From positions 82,388 through 146,387 of the forward strand of contig NW_004457620.1 of the NCBI RefSeq assembly GCF_000313135.1: a stretch of DNA of 64,000 nucleotides, read 5' to 3'. The position numbers and the translations under genes are program-made. Below the pieces are notes generated by a model. The model was not told the DNA's origin. It searched no databases and worked only from the letters and a program-made list of their open reading frames with translations. How positions within the stretch are numbered: position 1 is the first letter of the stretch; each line of letters begins with the position of its first letter. The DNA is from Acanthamoeba castellanii str. Neff (Eukaryota; Discosea; Longamoebia; Acanthamoebidae). Positions 1 to 9,861 of the stretch are shown here, piece by piece.

Positions 1-1188
1 CGCGATTTGCAACACCTCGCGGTCGCCCACGCGATAGCAGCTCTGCAGGCTGAGCCGCTCGAGCCCGCGCGGCAGGTGTTCGAGCGAGGCGAGCTCCGGG
101 CAGTGGACCAGCACCAGTTCCTTCAGCCTTGTGAGCTCTTCGTTCTTCGTGCTGTCGTCTTCGTTCTTTGCTTCGCTTTCTTTCTCTTTTACTGCTTCAT
201 TTTCCATCAGATCTACTTCATCTCTTTCTTCGTTGTCTTCCTTCATTCGCTCGCTTTCCAGTTCCATCCCTAGCGAAGCTTCGCTCTTTGTTTTCGCCGC
301 GTCGCCGTCGCTTTCGTTCTTTGCTGTGGTGCTCGCGGACTGGTGGCCCGCGATGGAAAGCTTGGCGTCGATGATGGACAGGAAATCGACGAGGCCGGTG
401 CAGAAGGCGATCTTGAGTGACTCGAGGCCGCGCGCCGTGGCGGGCGCCAGGTGGCCGAAGTGGGCGTCGGTCAGTTGGAGGTTCTCCAGCGTGAGGCGGC
501 GGAACGACGGACGCGACGGGAGGCGGGCCAGCAGGGTCGGGTGGCCAATGAAATCGAACCCGCAGCCATCGATCCGCAGCTCCTCGATGCTCGTACACAG
601 CTGCGCCACCGAGTCCAGAGCTCTGCGATTGTGTTGTGTCGTTGGTCGTATCGTGTGTGTGGCGGATGTTAGTGTATTGGCACAGCACAAAAGCTGGCCT
701 AGTTGGAGGTGGTACTGGAGGAGTGTGCCGAGTCGGGACTGGATCTCATCGGGCCTCTCCTCGCGGAGCTCCTGCTCCCGCCCGAGGAATCCGTCCTCAT
801 CATCAGGCACGCGCACGGTCAGCGTCCGCACGGTTGACATCACCAGCGCCCTGAAAAGGGGGTATGAAAGCTGTAGTCAATTTATTTATATAAATATCTG
901 TCGGGTTACGGTACAGTATTTATTTCCGATTTTTATCTTAAAATGCAACAAAAGATAATAAAATTCAAATGCGTACCGCCAGAGGGGAGAGACGAGGGCC
1001 ACCGACCGCAGAAGGAAGTTCCTGTCGGCTGCGCCGCCATCGCCGCCTCGGGCATGAGCGCCACTATGCCCTGTTGGGTGGGGCTGCTGGATGCAGTCCC
1101 GGTGGAGCCAACCCACCACCTCGGCCCACATCTCCACCGGCAGCGTGTCGCTTGCGTCCCTCTTCTGCTTCGCTGTGTTGTGGTCCAT
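1..1188 (-). CDS. F-box / leucine-rich repeat protein (3' part outside window)
   Basis: Partial gene that runs off the left edge. Exon 1 is about 977-1188 and begins with ATG; it encodes an F-box-like segment (DTLPVEMWAEVVGWLHRD, then SVALVSPLWR). Exon 2 begins at 850 after a CAG and keeps the frame (LWR-ALVMSTVRTLTV). A further intron of about 70 bases (roughly 623-692) contains the ACACAACGAC-type repeat common in this genome. Later sequence has LRR-like lines (IEELRIDGCGF, FRRLTLENLQLTDAHFG, GLESLKIAFC, ELVLVHCPELASLE, GLERLSLQSCYRVGD) with a Lys/Glu-rich spacer between repeats. The family acts as a substrate receptor of SCF ubiquitin ligases through Skp1; the target cannot be read here. 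Confidence 0.75.
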
Positions 1189-1548
1189 GGTGTGTTATGG
1201 TTTTGCGTGAAGGCGTGTCCCGTCCTTTTTCTTGGCTTGGTCGGAGCCACCAACAGCAATGGCTTCACTTTCAAACGCCTTGACCCCTTCCCTATTCATT
1301 CCTTTCTGGTCGGCACCACGACAAACGGACAGCACTCCAGCCGGGCTCCCCCCATCTTCTGTCATTTTCCTTTCTTTATGAGCTTGGCTAAGGCGCGTGG
1401 TTGGGGTTCATTGATGGTTCATTGTATGGGCAAGAATTGCGCTCTGTACCCGAGGCTTCTGGATTAACGAGCATAGATGGATGTTTTGAATTTTGTTTTA
1501 ATTCATCGATTGGAGCATCGATTCTATTCGATTGGGGACAAAATTAAT
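1189..1548. other. Intergenic region, F-box/LRR promoter side and C2 gene 3' end
   Basis: About 360 bases without a supported gene. It holds the upstream region of the F-box/LRR gene and the 3' flank of the C2-domain gene; both are transcribed leftward. The right end is AT-rich, as is usual for 3' untranslated sequence here. No RNA gene or repeat was recognised. Confidence 0.5.
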
Positions 1549-1953
1549 TTAGAGGAACTCCATGAAGCCATCATCCTCCTCCTCCTGAGCCTCCTCCTTG
1601 CCGAAGTCGAGGGCGCGGAAGGTCATGTCGAGCTTGCCGCCGACGATGGCCATGCCCTTGTAGGTGCCCTTGTTCTTGGTGAGGCCGCTGAGGATGTAGT
1701 CGGCGGGCTGACCGATGAGGGTATCGGCCAGGTAGAAAGTGACGGTCACCTTGTCGGTGGCGGGGTCGTTGACGTCGAGGACGAAGGTCTCATCGAACAC
1801 CGGGTCGAGCATGGGGCAGTTCACGCGGGTGGTGGTGACCTCCTGGCCGGCGACCTGCAGCTTCACCCACGCCTCCTTCTTGGTGATGTTGTAGGCCTTG
1901 GTGTCCATGCGCTTGAAGTTGCCGCCGGAAACGATAATCTCGAGCTTGGGCAT
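1549..1953 (-). CDS. Small C2-domain protein
   Basis: Intronless gene of 134 residues starting MPKLEIIVSGGNF. The chosen start is the Met right before the beta-strand LEIIV; an in-frame upstream Met at 2034 would add a Ser/Pro-rich leader without domain character. The fold reads as a single C2 beta-sandwich: a first strand, then AWVKLQVAGQEVTTT, LDPVFDETFVLDVNDP (a loop with several Asp), and a strand DKVTVTFYLAD. The tail is acidic (GKEEAQEEEDDG). C2 domains bind phospholipids, often with calcium. The loop Asp residues suggest calcium binding is possible, but the first loop lacks a clear Asp, so calcium dependence is uncertain. It is probably soluble or peripheral on membranes. Confidence 0.8.
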   Translation of the reverse strand: MPKLEIIVSGGNFKRMDTKAYNITKKEAWVKLQVAGQEVTTTRVNCPMLDPVFDETFVLDVNDPATDKVTVTFYLADTLIGQPADYILSGLTKNKGTYKGMAIVGGKLDMTFRALDFGKEEAQEEEDDGFMEFL

Positions 1954-2391
1954 GTTGATTGCGAGTGGAGATGGACGAGAAGGGGTGGGGTGATCTTCTG
2001 CTGACGAAGGGCAAAGAAAAAAAGACCGCGTCAAAGAAAAACGAGAAAACCGGGAAATCTAACTCCGCACCTCCGTCGTGTTTTTGGTTCTGCTAAAATT
2101 CTGCACAGTTTGTGCAGCATCTTGTGAGCCCACACCAAGCCACAACAATGACAACATGGGCCAGCTTCAGGAGGCTGGGGAACAACTGTTTGCAGTCCCT
2201 TGTTGTAGTTGCAGCAGCAGCCAGTAAGTAGCCTGTTCAGCAACTGAGTTTCCACAAATTTCCGAGCGTGCACGACATTCCAGCGGACAAGACAGAAAAC
2301 AAACGGAAAACGCCAGCCACAATCAATCAGACAAACATCAGATCCAGTGCAATACACCTGCCACTGCCTCTTCCACTTCCAACAAACAAAG
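1954..2391. promoter_or_regulatory. Divergent promoter region between C2 gene and SBDS gene
   Basis: 438 bases between two divergently transcribed genes, so it must hold both promoters and 5' untranslated regions. Pyrimidine-rich stretches lie close to both ATGs. No specific operator or core element could be assigned with confidence. Confidence 0.4.
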
Positions 2392-3556
2392 ATGCAGCAG
2401 GCTTATCAAGTAGTGCGATACAAGGCGGGCGATACGGGTACCTTCGAGGTGCTTACGAAGAAGGGCGCCGCCCTCCAATTCCGTGAGGGCAAGCTTGGCT
2501 TCTCGAATGTCCTGTTCGCCGATGAGATCTACACCAACCACTCCAAGGGCGAGCGTGCCAAGGAGGCCGATCTTCTGTACGTAGTTCAAACCTTGGGAAT
2601 TCGCTCCTTTTTCGCTGCCACTCACTCAGATCGGACTGCATCTGCGAGTGTAGGAAGGCATTCGGCACGTCCAACATCGAGGACTGTGCCAAGGTGGTGG
2701 TGGAGAAGGGTGAACTCCAGCTCACCGCTGCCGAACGTCGCGAGAAGGTGAACAAGCGCAAGGCCGAGATGAGTACGCCGCATCCCTCCACCGCACACAC
2801 AAGCACTCTCAGTTTCCACTGCAAATGAATTAACGCGCGATCCTCTGCTGCTGGCGCAGTCAACTACATCCACAAGTACTACATCGATCCGAGGACCAAG
2901 ACGCCTCACCCGGTCGTGCGCATCGAAAACGCGTTCGAGCAGATGAAGGTCAACGTCGACCCCGACGTACCTGCCGAGCGCCAGGTGCAGGAGAAGGTGC
3001 TCAAGAAGCTCCCCGAGATCCTCCCCATCAAGCGCTCCGAGATGAGCGGCACCCTCTCCAGTGCGTTTTCCCGCCCAGATCAAAACAAAATGATGATCTC
3101 GCTGCGCGTGTGAGCGCTACATGTTGCTGACTTCCCATCTTTTGTGTTTTTGTTTTTGTTGTTGTACACCAGTCCCTACCAAGGTGATCGGTCAGGCCAT
3201 GGGCACCGTGAAGAAGTACGCCCAGGTGAGCGGCGAGAACTACTCGTCGGGCGCCGCCACCATGCAGGTCTCCATCGTGCCCGGTGGTACGCCTCCCTCC
3301 CCGCGCGTAGAGTGGGACTCTCGCATGAGTTAACAATCGGTCGTGGCCGTACCGGTGCGGTATCACAGACTACGACGCGTTCATGACGGACCTTAGAAAC
3401 GTCACCAAGGGCGAGTTCACGTTTGATGTGGACGGCCAGTCGGTGGCGACCATGGAGGAGGAGCCCGGCGCCGGGGCCAAGGGCGGCAGAGGTCGCGGCG
3501 GCAAGGCTGCCCGTGGCGGCGGCGGACGTGGCGGCCGTGGCCGCGGAGCCAAATGA
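2392..3556 (+). CDS. SBDS: SBDS ribosome maturation protein with RGG-rich C-terminal tail
   Basis: Five exons join in frame: 2392-2576, 2630-2772, 2860-3060, 3173-3286 and 3369-3556, giving 276 residues. The order is the N-terminal SBDS/FYSH domain (about residues 5-95, with AFGTSNIEDCAKVVVEKGE), the helical middle domain (TPHPVVRIENAF, then QEKVLKKLPEILPIKRSEM) and the C-terminal ferredoxin-like domain (TKVIGQAMGTVKKYAQ to MTDLRNVTKGEFTFDV). Known family role: with the GTPase EFL1, SBDS releases eIF6 from the 60S subunit in late cytoplasmic ribosome maturation. After the usual end there is a Gly/Arg tail of about 30 residues with repeated RGG-type triplets, absent from human SBDS and possibly RNA-binding. 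Every intron has a GT donor and AG acceptor and keeps the phase. Confidence 0.9.
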
Positions 3557-4109
3557 GGGGCCTCCGCGGGCCTCCTTCTCCGCCCCCCTCCCTGCGCGCT
3601 CCCTGGCGCGGGGTTCGATCTCGAGGCTGCGCTCCGCCCCTCCCATCCCCGCACACGTCATCATCACGGGGCCGGGGAGGGGCTCGAGCCCCTGCCCCCC
3701 CCCGCGACGCATCAGCTCTTGGTGGTGCCGCTCCAGCGCGCGGTGGAGGACTGGTGGATGGCTCGCTGCGCGCGCGGCCTGGGCAAGTGTTCGCGTCACC
3801 GTTGCACTGGTCGACGGCGCGGACTTGCCCATTTGATCGGATTCCCCTCGGGGGGACGGGCCGTGAGCGAGTGTGTGTGACCATAGCCCTCAGCCTATGG
3901 TCGCCATCGCCTTCATTGTCCATTCTCAGCAAGAGGCAGTGAATGAATGAATGAAGCGTAGCGTTGCCATCTCCACCTTGTTCTTCTTCTCCTTCTCGAC
4001 AGCTCCATCTCGTCTTCTTCTTCTTGGGTTTGAGGTTTATTGTGGAAGATTGGCTCTTGTACTCAGGAGCCAGCAAGAAGAAGATGGAGAGGAAGTAGAG
4101 AGTGGGGGT
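3557..4109. other. Convergent intergenic region
   Basis: About 550 bases between the stop of SBDS and the stop of the leftward membrane-protein gene. It holds both 3' untranslated regions. The left part is very GC-rich with long C/G runs, the right part is TTCTTC-rich. No gene, RNA or repeat is supported. Confidence 0.5.
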
Positions 4110-4631
4110 TTAGGAGGACTTGTTCTGTTTCTTGGCGGCGGCGTGGGTTGTGGAGAAGTGGTCGAAGGCGAGGAAGTAGAGGCACACGAGGACGAGGCAG
4201 AGGCCGAAAGTGTTGGAGAGGATGCCGGCGACGAGGACCTCGCGACGCAAGATGCCGGTCCGCAGGTAGAGATGAAGAGCGTGGAAGGTGATGCCGCCCA
4301 CGTAGGACGCCATCGCGAAGTAGTTGAGCCGCGTGCGCGCCTTGTGATCGGCCACGCTGCCGAACATGCCGAAAAGGAGGCCCACCACGGCGAGCTGGAA
4401 GCCCATGAGGCGCGCCACGGCATTGGCCACGAGGGGCGACATCATCGCCGACGATGATCCCTCGATGGCGGGAACGCCGACCACGCCCGTCTCGATCACG
4501 TAGTGCAGGACCTCCTCCGGGAAGAGTAGAAGGAGCAGGCCGACGAGGAGGCAGGCGGCCATGTGGTAGAGGGTGCTTCCGCCCCAGAAGCCCAGGCGCA
4601 GGGTGCGATTAAGCAATGTGACCAAATTCAT
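4110..4631 (-). CDS. Four-span membrane protein, function unknown
   Basis: Single-exon gene of 173 residues from the Met in MNLVTLLNRTLRLGFWGG; an upstream in-frame Met at 4706 would add a Cys/Arg-rich leader and is less likely. Four hydrophobic segments are visible: LYHMAACLLVGLLLLLF, ARLMGFQLAVVGLLFGMFG, FAMASYVGGITFHALHLYL and VLVAGILSNTFGLCLVLVC. Between the first and second lies a segment with Ser and Met. The C-terminus is polar (AAAKKQNKSS). The arrangement recalls small four-helix membrane families of unknown function, but I do not recognise a specific one. An endomembrane location is possible; nothing in the neighbourhood indicates a job. Confidence 0.65.
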   Translation of the reverse strand: MNLVTLLNRTLRLGFWGGSTLYHMAACLLVGLLLLLFPEEVLHYVIETGVVGVPAIEGSSSAMMSPLVANAVARLMGFQLAVVGLLFGMFGSVADHKARTRLNYFAMASYVGGITFHALHLYLRTGILRREVLVAGILSNTFGLCLVLVCLYFLAFDHFSTTHAAAKKQNKSS

Positions 4632-5017
4632 GTCGCTACTCCAAGTATCAATCAAACAACGGCAATTAAATCGCGATTCACAAAATCTCCGCCGATGTTG
4701 CGTCAAATCGAGGTCGAGGAAGTCAAGATGGAGGTCGAGCCACTTGATGCCGTTGATCGGATCGTGTGCTTATGTTGCCCCAGACGAAGCAACCTCCCGG
4801 ATTTCTTTGTTTTTTCTTCTTAGTGTCTATCTCGCTTGAAAAAAACTTCGCCAAACAAGTACGGGACGGCAAGACGACTGACTTTACTTTCATGATCTCT
4901 CACACTTCTCACTCTCTCTTCTTCTTCTCTCTGTCGTACAGCCTTTGTGGGTGGTCAGGCGCCGTGCGTTGCGTGTGTGTGCGTGCAGTCGCTGCTCATC
5001 GCGCCCCCAGGGCGCAC
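4632..5017. other. Intergenic region between tandem leftward genes
   Basis: 386 bases: upstream region of the membrane-protein gene and 3' flank of the zinc-finger gene. It contains T- and CT-rich runs and a short GTGTGTGCGTGCAG stretch near the zinc-finger stop. No gene is supported. Confidence 0.4.
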
Positions 5018-5875
5018 TTATGGCTTGGCCGTACCGCACTTGCGGCACTCCATTCGCGAGGCGAAGTTCATGTCGCTGCAGCCCGGGCAGTACCAGTCGC
5101 CAGGTCGCTCACCGCCACCACCGCCGCCGCCGCCGAAGCCGCCACCGCTGCTGTAGCCACCACCCCGACCGCCATAGCCGCCACGGCCGCCGTAGCCGCC
5201 GCCAGCACCCGAGTCCGCGTCACCGCCGCCGATGGGCTTGGCCGCGCCACACTTCCTGCACGCGTCGCGCGAGGCAAAGTTCATGTCGCTGCAGTCCGGG
5301 CAGTACCTGCGTCATATCACATAGTGATCAGCTCATCGTCCGATTACAATTGGATGGCACAACATGCGAAAAAATCGCAAGAAATGGAGAATGATGGGCG
5401 AGGAGATGATTGATCTACGGTACCAGTCACCGGGACGTCCGCCGCCGCCGCCGCCACCACCCGAGTAGCCGCCATAACCGCCGCCACCTCCACCGTAGCC
5501 ACCGCTCGAATAGCCGCCATAGCCGCCACCGCCACCGCCCGATTCAGCGCCAGCCGGCTTGGGGGCGTTGCACTTGCGGCACTCCCTCCGCGACGCGAAG
5601 TTGAGATCACCGCAGCTCTCGCAGTCCCAGTCACCAGGCCTCCTGGAGCCACCGCCACCAGAGTAGCCGCCGCCACCCGAGTAGCCGCCGCCGCCGCCGC
5701 CGTAGCGTCCGCCCCAGGACTGACCGCCACCGCCGCCGCCTACGGGAGCGCCACCCTCGCGCGGGGTACCGCACTTACGGCAGGCATTCCTCGATGCGAA
5801 GTTGTGATCTTTGCAGTTGGCGCAGTTCCAATCTCCAGGCTTGAAGTCCATCTTCTCTGTATTTACTGTGTACAT
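5018..5875 (-). CDS. RanBP2-type zinc-finger protein with Gly/Tyr-rich linkers (four fingers)
   Basis: Two exons (5424-5875 and 5018-5306) join at GACTG/GTACTG to give 246 residues. Four RanBP2-type fingers follow the pattern W-x-C-x2-C-x3-N-x6-C-x2-C: GDWNCANCKDHNFASRNAC, GDWDCESCGDLNFASRREC, GDWYCPDCSDMNFASRDAC and GDWYCPGCSDMNFASRMEC, each closed by RKCG or RKCN. The linkers are GGGGGYGG/SGG repeats like low-complexity regions of FUS-family proteins. Known role of such fingers: recognition of single-stranded RNA with GGU motifs. So a role in mRNA binding or in granules is inferred. The start is either the Met at 5875 or the one at 5851 (MDFKPGDW); a CAG just upstream suggests a possible 5' intron. 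Confidence 0.85.
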
Positions 5876-6249
5876 AGAAGAAGGTGTACGATCCGCGGAT
5901 GATCGCATCGCATCATCAGCCAACCAATCCACGCAACGTTGCTTTGCTCCTCCAGTCCACTCACTCCACTCGATCTTCGAATTCAATTCCTCTACGCGCG
6001 CGCAATAAAAGCCATCTTGGGACGGGGTTTGGGGAGAGGTGGCACGTACATCCTGGTCTTGATGATCGCTAATGAAAAAAAGAAGAAAAAACCAGAAATG
6101 CCGTTTTCGCGGCTCCTTGTCGACAGTCGCGTTCCTGTCGCAGCATCGTCGCAAGCCGCGTCGCCAGTTGGCCATTGGTGCAATTTCAGTGTTCGATCAG
6201 CACGCATTTGATCGACACATCAACAGCTGCCTAGAGTAATTACTACAGC
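5876..6249. promoter_or_regulatory. Divergent promoter region, zinc-finger gene / cortactin-like gene
   Basis: 374 bases between divergent starts. It includes possible non-coding first-exon sequence of the zinc-finger gene. No defined element was recognised. Confidence 0.35.
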
Positions 6250-7070
6250 ATGTCCGTCTACGGTAGAACCCACGAGCACGGTGCCCCTGAGCTCCACCAC
6301 CAGAGCGAGGAGGATGACGACTGGGAGACGGATCCCGTACGCCCCTCATTATAATTTCAGCAATTTCAAATTTCAGATTTGGCTTTCTTGGTTATCTCAC
6401 CTCCCTTGTTATCTTTACGCAGGAACCCGCCGTACGCCCCCCTCCATTATTTATTCGTGTCTTTGATGCTCACACCTCCACTCATTTTCTTTCGAAAACC
6501 AATTCCTCTTCGATAATTCCAGAACCCGTACGTGTTTCCTGCACCCACAGCATTTGTTTTAATGCATGAGCTCATTTCTTTTTTTAACTTGCATTTGTTT
6601 CTTCCCTGCTGCAGCATCTCCGAGAAGGACCAAAGGTGGGGCGCTGCCACCTTGCCTCAGGTACCACCTTCACTCCATCCAAACACTACAGGCCAGTCTG
6701 TGACGCTTCTTGGGTGGTCGCACTGTGACGACAAAAGAATGATGAGTCAAGAAACTTGCAGCAGCAGTACCCACCACTAACCAACACCCAACAATGTGAC
6801 GCTACACTTTGCAGGACGGCAAGGAGGTGCAGGACCTCCACAGCCTCCGCCAGCAGGTGACAAGCCAGCACGAAACCTTCGTGGCCCAAGACTTCTCCAA
6901 CAAGTACGTCTTCCGATCCGCTTCTCATCCTTCTCTTCGCGCATTGATCCTCTCTCTCTGTGTCGAGTTGTTGTGTGCTGACTGCTTCTCTCTCTGCATT
7001 TTGCCTATGAAACATGAACAGGAAGCACGAAGTGGGCTCCTCCTACGGACAGGACAAGCTCCGCAACTAG
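6250..7070 (+). CDS. Cortactin N-terminal-acidic-region protein (mini-cortactin)
   Basis: Six exons: 6250-6336, 6423-6431 (9 nt), 6526-6530 or nearby (5 nt, AACCC), 6615-6660, 6815-6903 and 7022-7070, giving 94 residues with every phase kept. The protein has an acidic DDDWETDP motif, then EPANP, then ISEKDQRWGAATL, a helix LHSLRQQVTSQHETF, and a C-terminus HEVGSSYGQDKLRN. This follows the order of the animal cortactin/HS1 N-terminal acidic region (DDWETDP, five residues, ISEK-QRWGAKT, HKLRE, then GYGGKFG). In cortactin the DDW motif binds the Arp3 subunit of the Arp2/3 complex. The actin-binding 37-residue repeats, proline-rich region and SH3 domain are all absent. I infer an Arp2/3 regulator, acting at branched actin. 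Confidence 0.7.
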
Positions 7071-7446
7071 AGCGAGCGCCCCCTACCCCCTTTCCCACTT
7101 TTGGCGTGGCCCTGCCGCAGACCACCAAGCGCAAGACCTCACCACCAGAGCTGTACACCAACGTTGTTGTTCTTCTGCTACACAACCGAAGAATTCTTGT
7201 TCTCCATTTCATTCGTTTTGAATACGAATTTATTATTTTTTTGCTGACGTGGCGTTGCTCTGGCCCAGAGAGCGGCCGAGATTTCGTTTGGCATCTGCCA
7301 AGAAGGGCTTCTTCTTGCACGACGATCGATCTCGCACCATTCACGGAAGTCCTCAATCGCCACAGCGCCACTTTTTCTTCCATAGATCACAGGAGGAGGA
7401 GAGAGGAGCAGGAAGGAGTTCAAAAACGATAATCTCTCAGAAAAAA
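7071..7446. other. Intergenic region, cortactin-like 3' end and ORP promoter
   Basis: 376 bases between two rightward genes. It contains the 3' untranslated sequence and an A/T-rich patch, then a pyrimidine-poor leader with GGAGGAGGAG just before the next ATG. No gene is supported. Confidence 0.4.
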
Positions 7447-9518
7447 ATGGAAGGTCAGCAGGGGGGAGGCGATGGTGCCGTGGAGGATGTGGCGCGCGAC
7501 ATTGAGCGCTTCCAGCTCAGCGGCGAGGGCGGTTACCAGCCGCAACGAGGCTCTGCATCCGACGCACCGCATGCTGCACCACCCACGGGGGTGGAGCTGC
7601 AGCGACGCATCTTCACCCACAACAAGCCCCACTCATCGGGTGGCCTGCAATGGGTCGACGAAGTGGAGCTCAAGAAGCAGCGCAGGTTCGTAATCGAGCA
7701 CCTTCAATCAAAGCCTTCATTAATTCATTTCATTTCATTTCATTTCAATTCCTTTTTTCCTCTACACAGCGTGGCAGTTGATGTCTTGAAGCAGTTGGGG
7801 CAAAACATCCTCGAGGGCAAGGATCTCACCAAGATCGCTCTGCCAGGTAACACGTTGCTTCTTTTCATTCATGAAGTATTGGCGTGTCGTTCGTCGTAGC
7901 CTGATCTTTTCTTGCCGCGGTGGTGGTGCGCAGTATACTTGTTCGAGCCTCGCTCCTTCCTCGAGCGTCTTGCCGATGGCTTTTCCTTTGCTCCCCACTT
8001 CCTTCGCAAGGCCGCCGGTACTGCTGCCCGCTCTCTTCCTGTGTGCCCGTTCGCGAGGTCGCTCTGACATCCACCGGCAGAGGCCAAGGATGCGCTTGAG
8101 CGTCTGAAGTACGTCATCGCCTTCAGCGTTGCCGGCCTGCACCTCACCGCCACCCAAAAGAAGCCCTTCAACCCCATTCTTGGTATGCCTGGCCTTCCTA
8201 TTCCGATGGACTGCTACCGGGTCATTAACGACAACGACAACAACAACAACAACACAGGCGAGACGCACCAGGCCTTCTTCGAGGACGGCACGGCAGTGTA
8301 CTGCGAGCAGTCGTCGCACCACCCGCCGGCATCGAACTTCCAGGTGCTGCCGCCGGACGACGCCTACCGGCTGTACGGCTTCGGCATCTTCTCCGCCCAC
8401 TGGAAGGGCAACGTCATCCACGGCCTTCAGAAGGGACCCAACCTCGTCGAGTTCCCCGCCGATGGTGCGCCGCCACCGACACACACCACACACACCCACA
8501 CACACCACCCAACGTGGCTCACACTTTTGATCGCTCACCAGGGACGATTATTTCGATTGAGTTGCCGCACGCCATCTTCAAGGGCCTCATCTGGGGCGAT
8601 CGTATTCAGGACTACGGCGGCTCCATCACCTTCACCGACAAGAAGAACGACCTCGCGTATGCGAACCCCTCTTCTCTCTCTCTCTCTTACTCTTTCTTTC
8701 TTTCTCTCCCTCTGGCTTCCCATCTACCACACTCTTGGCTCACCCCGTGCTTGTACCCGCGCAGCTGCGAGTTGACGTTCGAGGCTCCGGGCTGGGTGGC
8801 TTCCTGGTTCTCCACCCCCAAGCACCCGTCCGATTGGCTGAGCGTACCCTCCCCCACCCCCCTCTTTCTCTTTGTTTTAATTTATTCAATTTTTATTAAT
8901 TATAATTTGTTCAATTTAAATTAAAACATTTATTTCTTGATGTGGACAGGGCGCCATCTATCGAATGAGCACGCGCACGAAAAACAAGAAGGACGTGCTG
9001 GCCAAGGTCGAGGGATCCTGGCTATCCCACGTCGACGTTGATGGCAAGAGGTATCCCCTGCGCACCTCGCTAACCTGATCACCGGGCTCATCATCACCAT
9101 CGTCATCGAGCCCGGCCCTCGTTTCTTCCTGCCCGTCAAGAATTCTTACTGATTATTTTCCTGTTGGCCGACCCACCCACCCACCACCGCAGGTACTGGG
9201 ACCTTAAGGAGGTGGCGCCGTGGTCCATTCGACCCGCGGACAACCCGCTTCCGTCGGACTGTAGATATCGAGAGGACCTCCAGGCCCTCCTGCGCGGCGA
9301 CGAGGAAGAGGCCCAGCGGTTCGTAGACGCTCAACCCTCCCATTACTACAGAATGAAAATGATAAATTACAACAAATAAGCTGATGATGTTGCGCGCGCG
9401 TGTGCGTAGGCTCAAGGTCAAGCTGGAGGAGAAGCAGAGGAGGGAGGCCCGACTGAGGGACGAGGGCGAGGCCGCGGCTCGCGCGAAGAGGTCTCGTGGT
9501 GACAAGGGCGCCAAGTGA
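7447..9518 (+). CDS. Oxysterol-binding protein-related protein, ORD only
   Basis: About nine exons, the first 7447-7685, 7770-7846 and 7934-8017, the last ending AKRSRGDKGAK. The OSBP-related domain is clear: FLRKAAEAKDALERLKYVIAF, the signature KPFNPILGET, the EQSSHHPP motif (family EQVSHHPP), FKGLIWG and a C-terminal WDLKEVAPWSIRPADNPLPSD ending. The His-His pair contacts the phosphoinositide head group in known structures. There is no PH or ankyrin region, so it resembles the short ORPs such as yeast Osh4. Known role: exchange of sterol or phosphatidylserine for PI4P between membranes. No obvious FFAT motif was seen. The tail is charged and coiled (VKLEEKQRREARLRDEG). Confidence 0.88.
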
Positions 9519-9861
9519 GGCCCGTAAGGCGTCGACGCCCGACCTTCGTTCTGGGTGTCGTCCTCCCCAGCGAGCTGGCAGGAAGGAGTCTTGGTGTTGT
9601 TTTTCGGCCGTTTTTGTTTTTAGTGCGTGCGCAGCTTGCCCCCAATAGATCTCTTCTACACACTGGGCCGTGTTTTTTTTTGGCGTGTGCCGTGTCGAGC
9701 ACGTTATGTGGTGTGTGCTCTTTGTGCGTGTCGTGCGGCGTGAACTGTTACTGCATTCCGCGAGTTCCTGGTGCGCCACGCGGCACCAACACAAATTCAC
9801 TGCACGCCAAAGCAAGAAATGCGCTAGCGGCCACCCAACAGACCACACTCGGAGTGCACAC
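9519..9861. other. Intergenic region, ORP 3' end and PLD promoter
   Basis: 343 bases, T/G-rich, between two rightward genes. A TTTTTTTT run lies near 9672. No RNA or gene is supported. Confidence 0.4.

Noticed and set aside
3370..3832. Long Arg/Pro/Gly-rich antisense frames over the SBDS end
   Set aside because: Shadows of the RGG-coding exon and the GC-rich 3' flank; no start context, splice pattern or domain.
4945..5413. Ser/His/Arg-rich plus-strand frames over the zinc-finger gene
   Set aside because: They are the reverse of Gly/Tyr-rich linker codons of the leftward zinc-finger gene.
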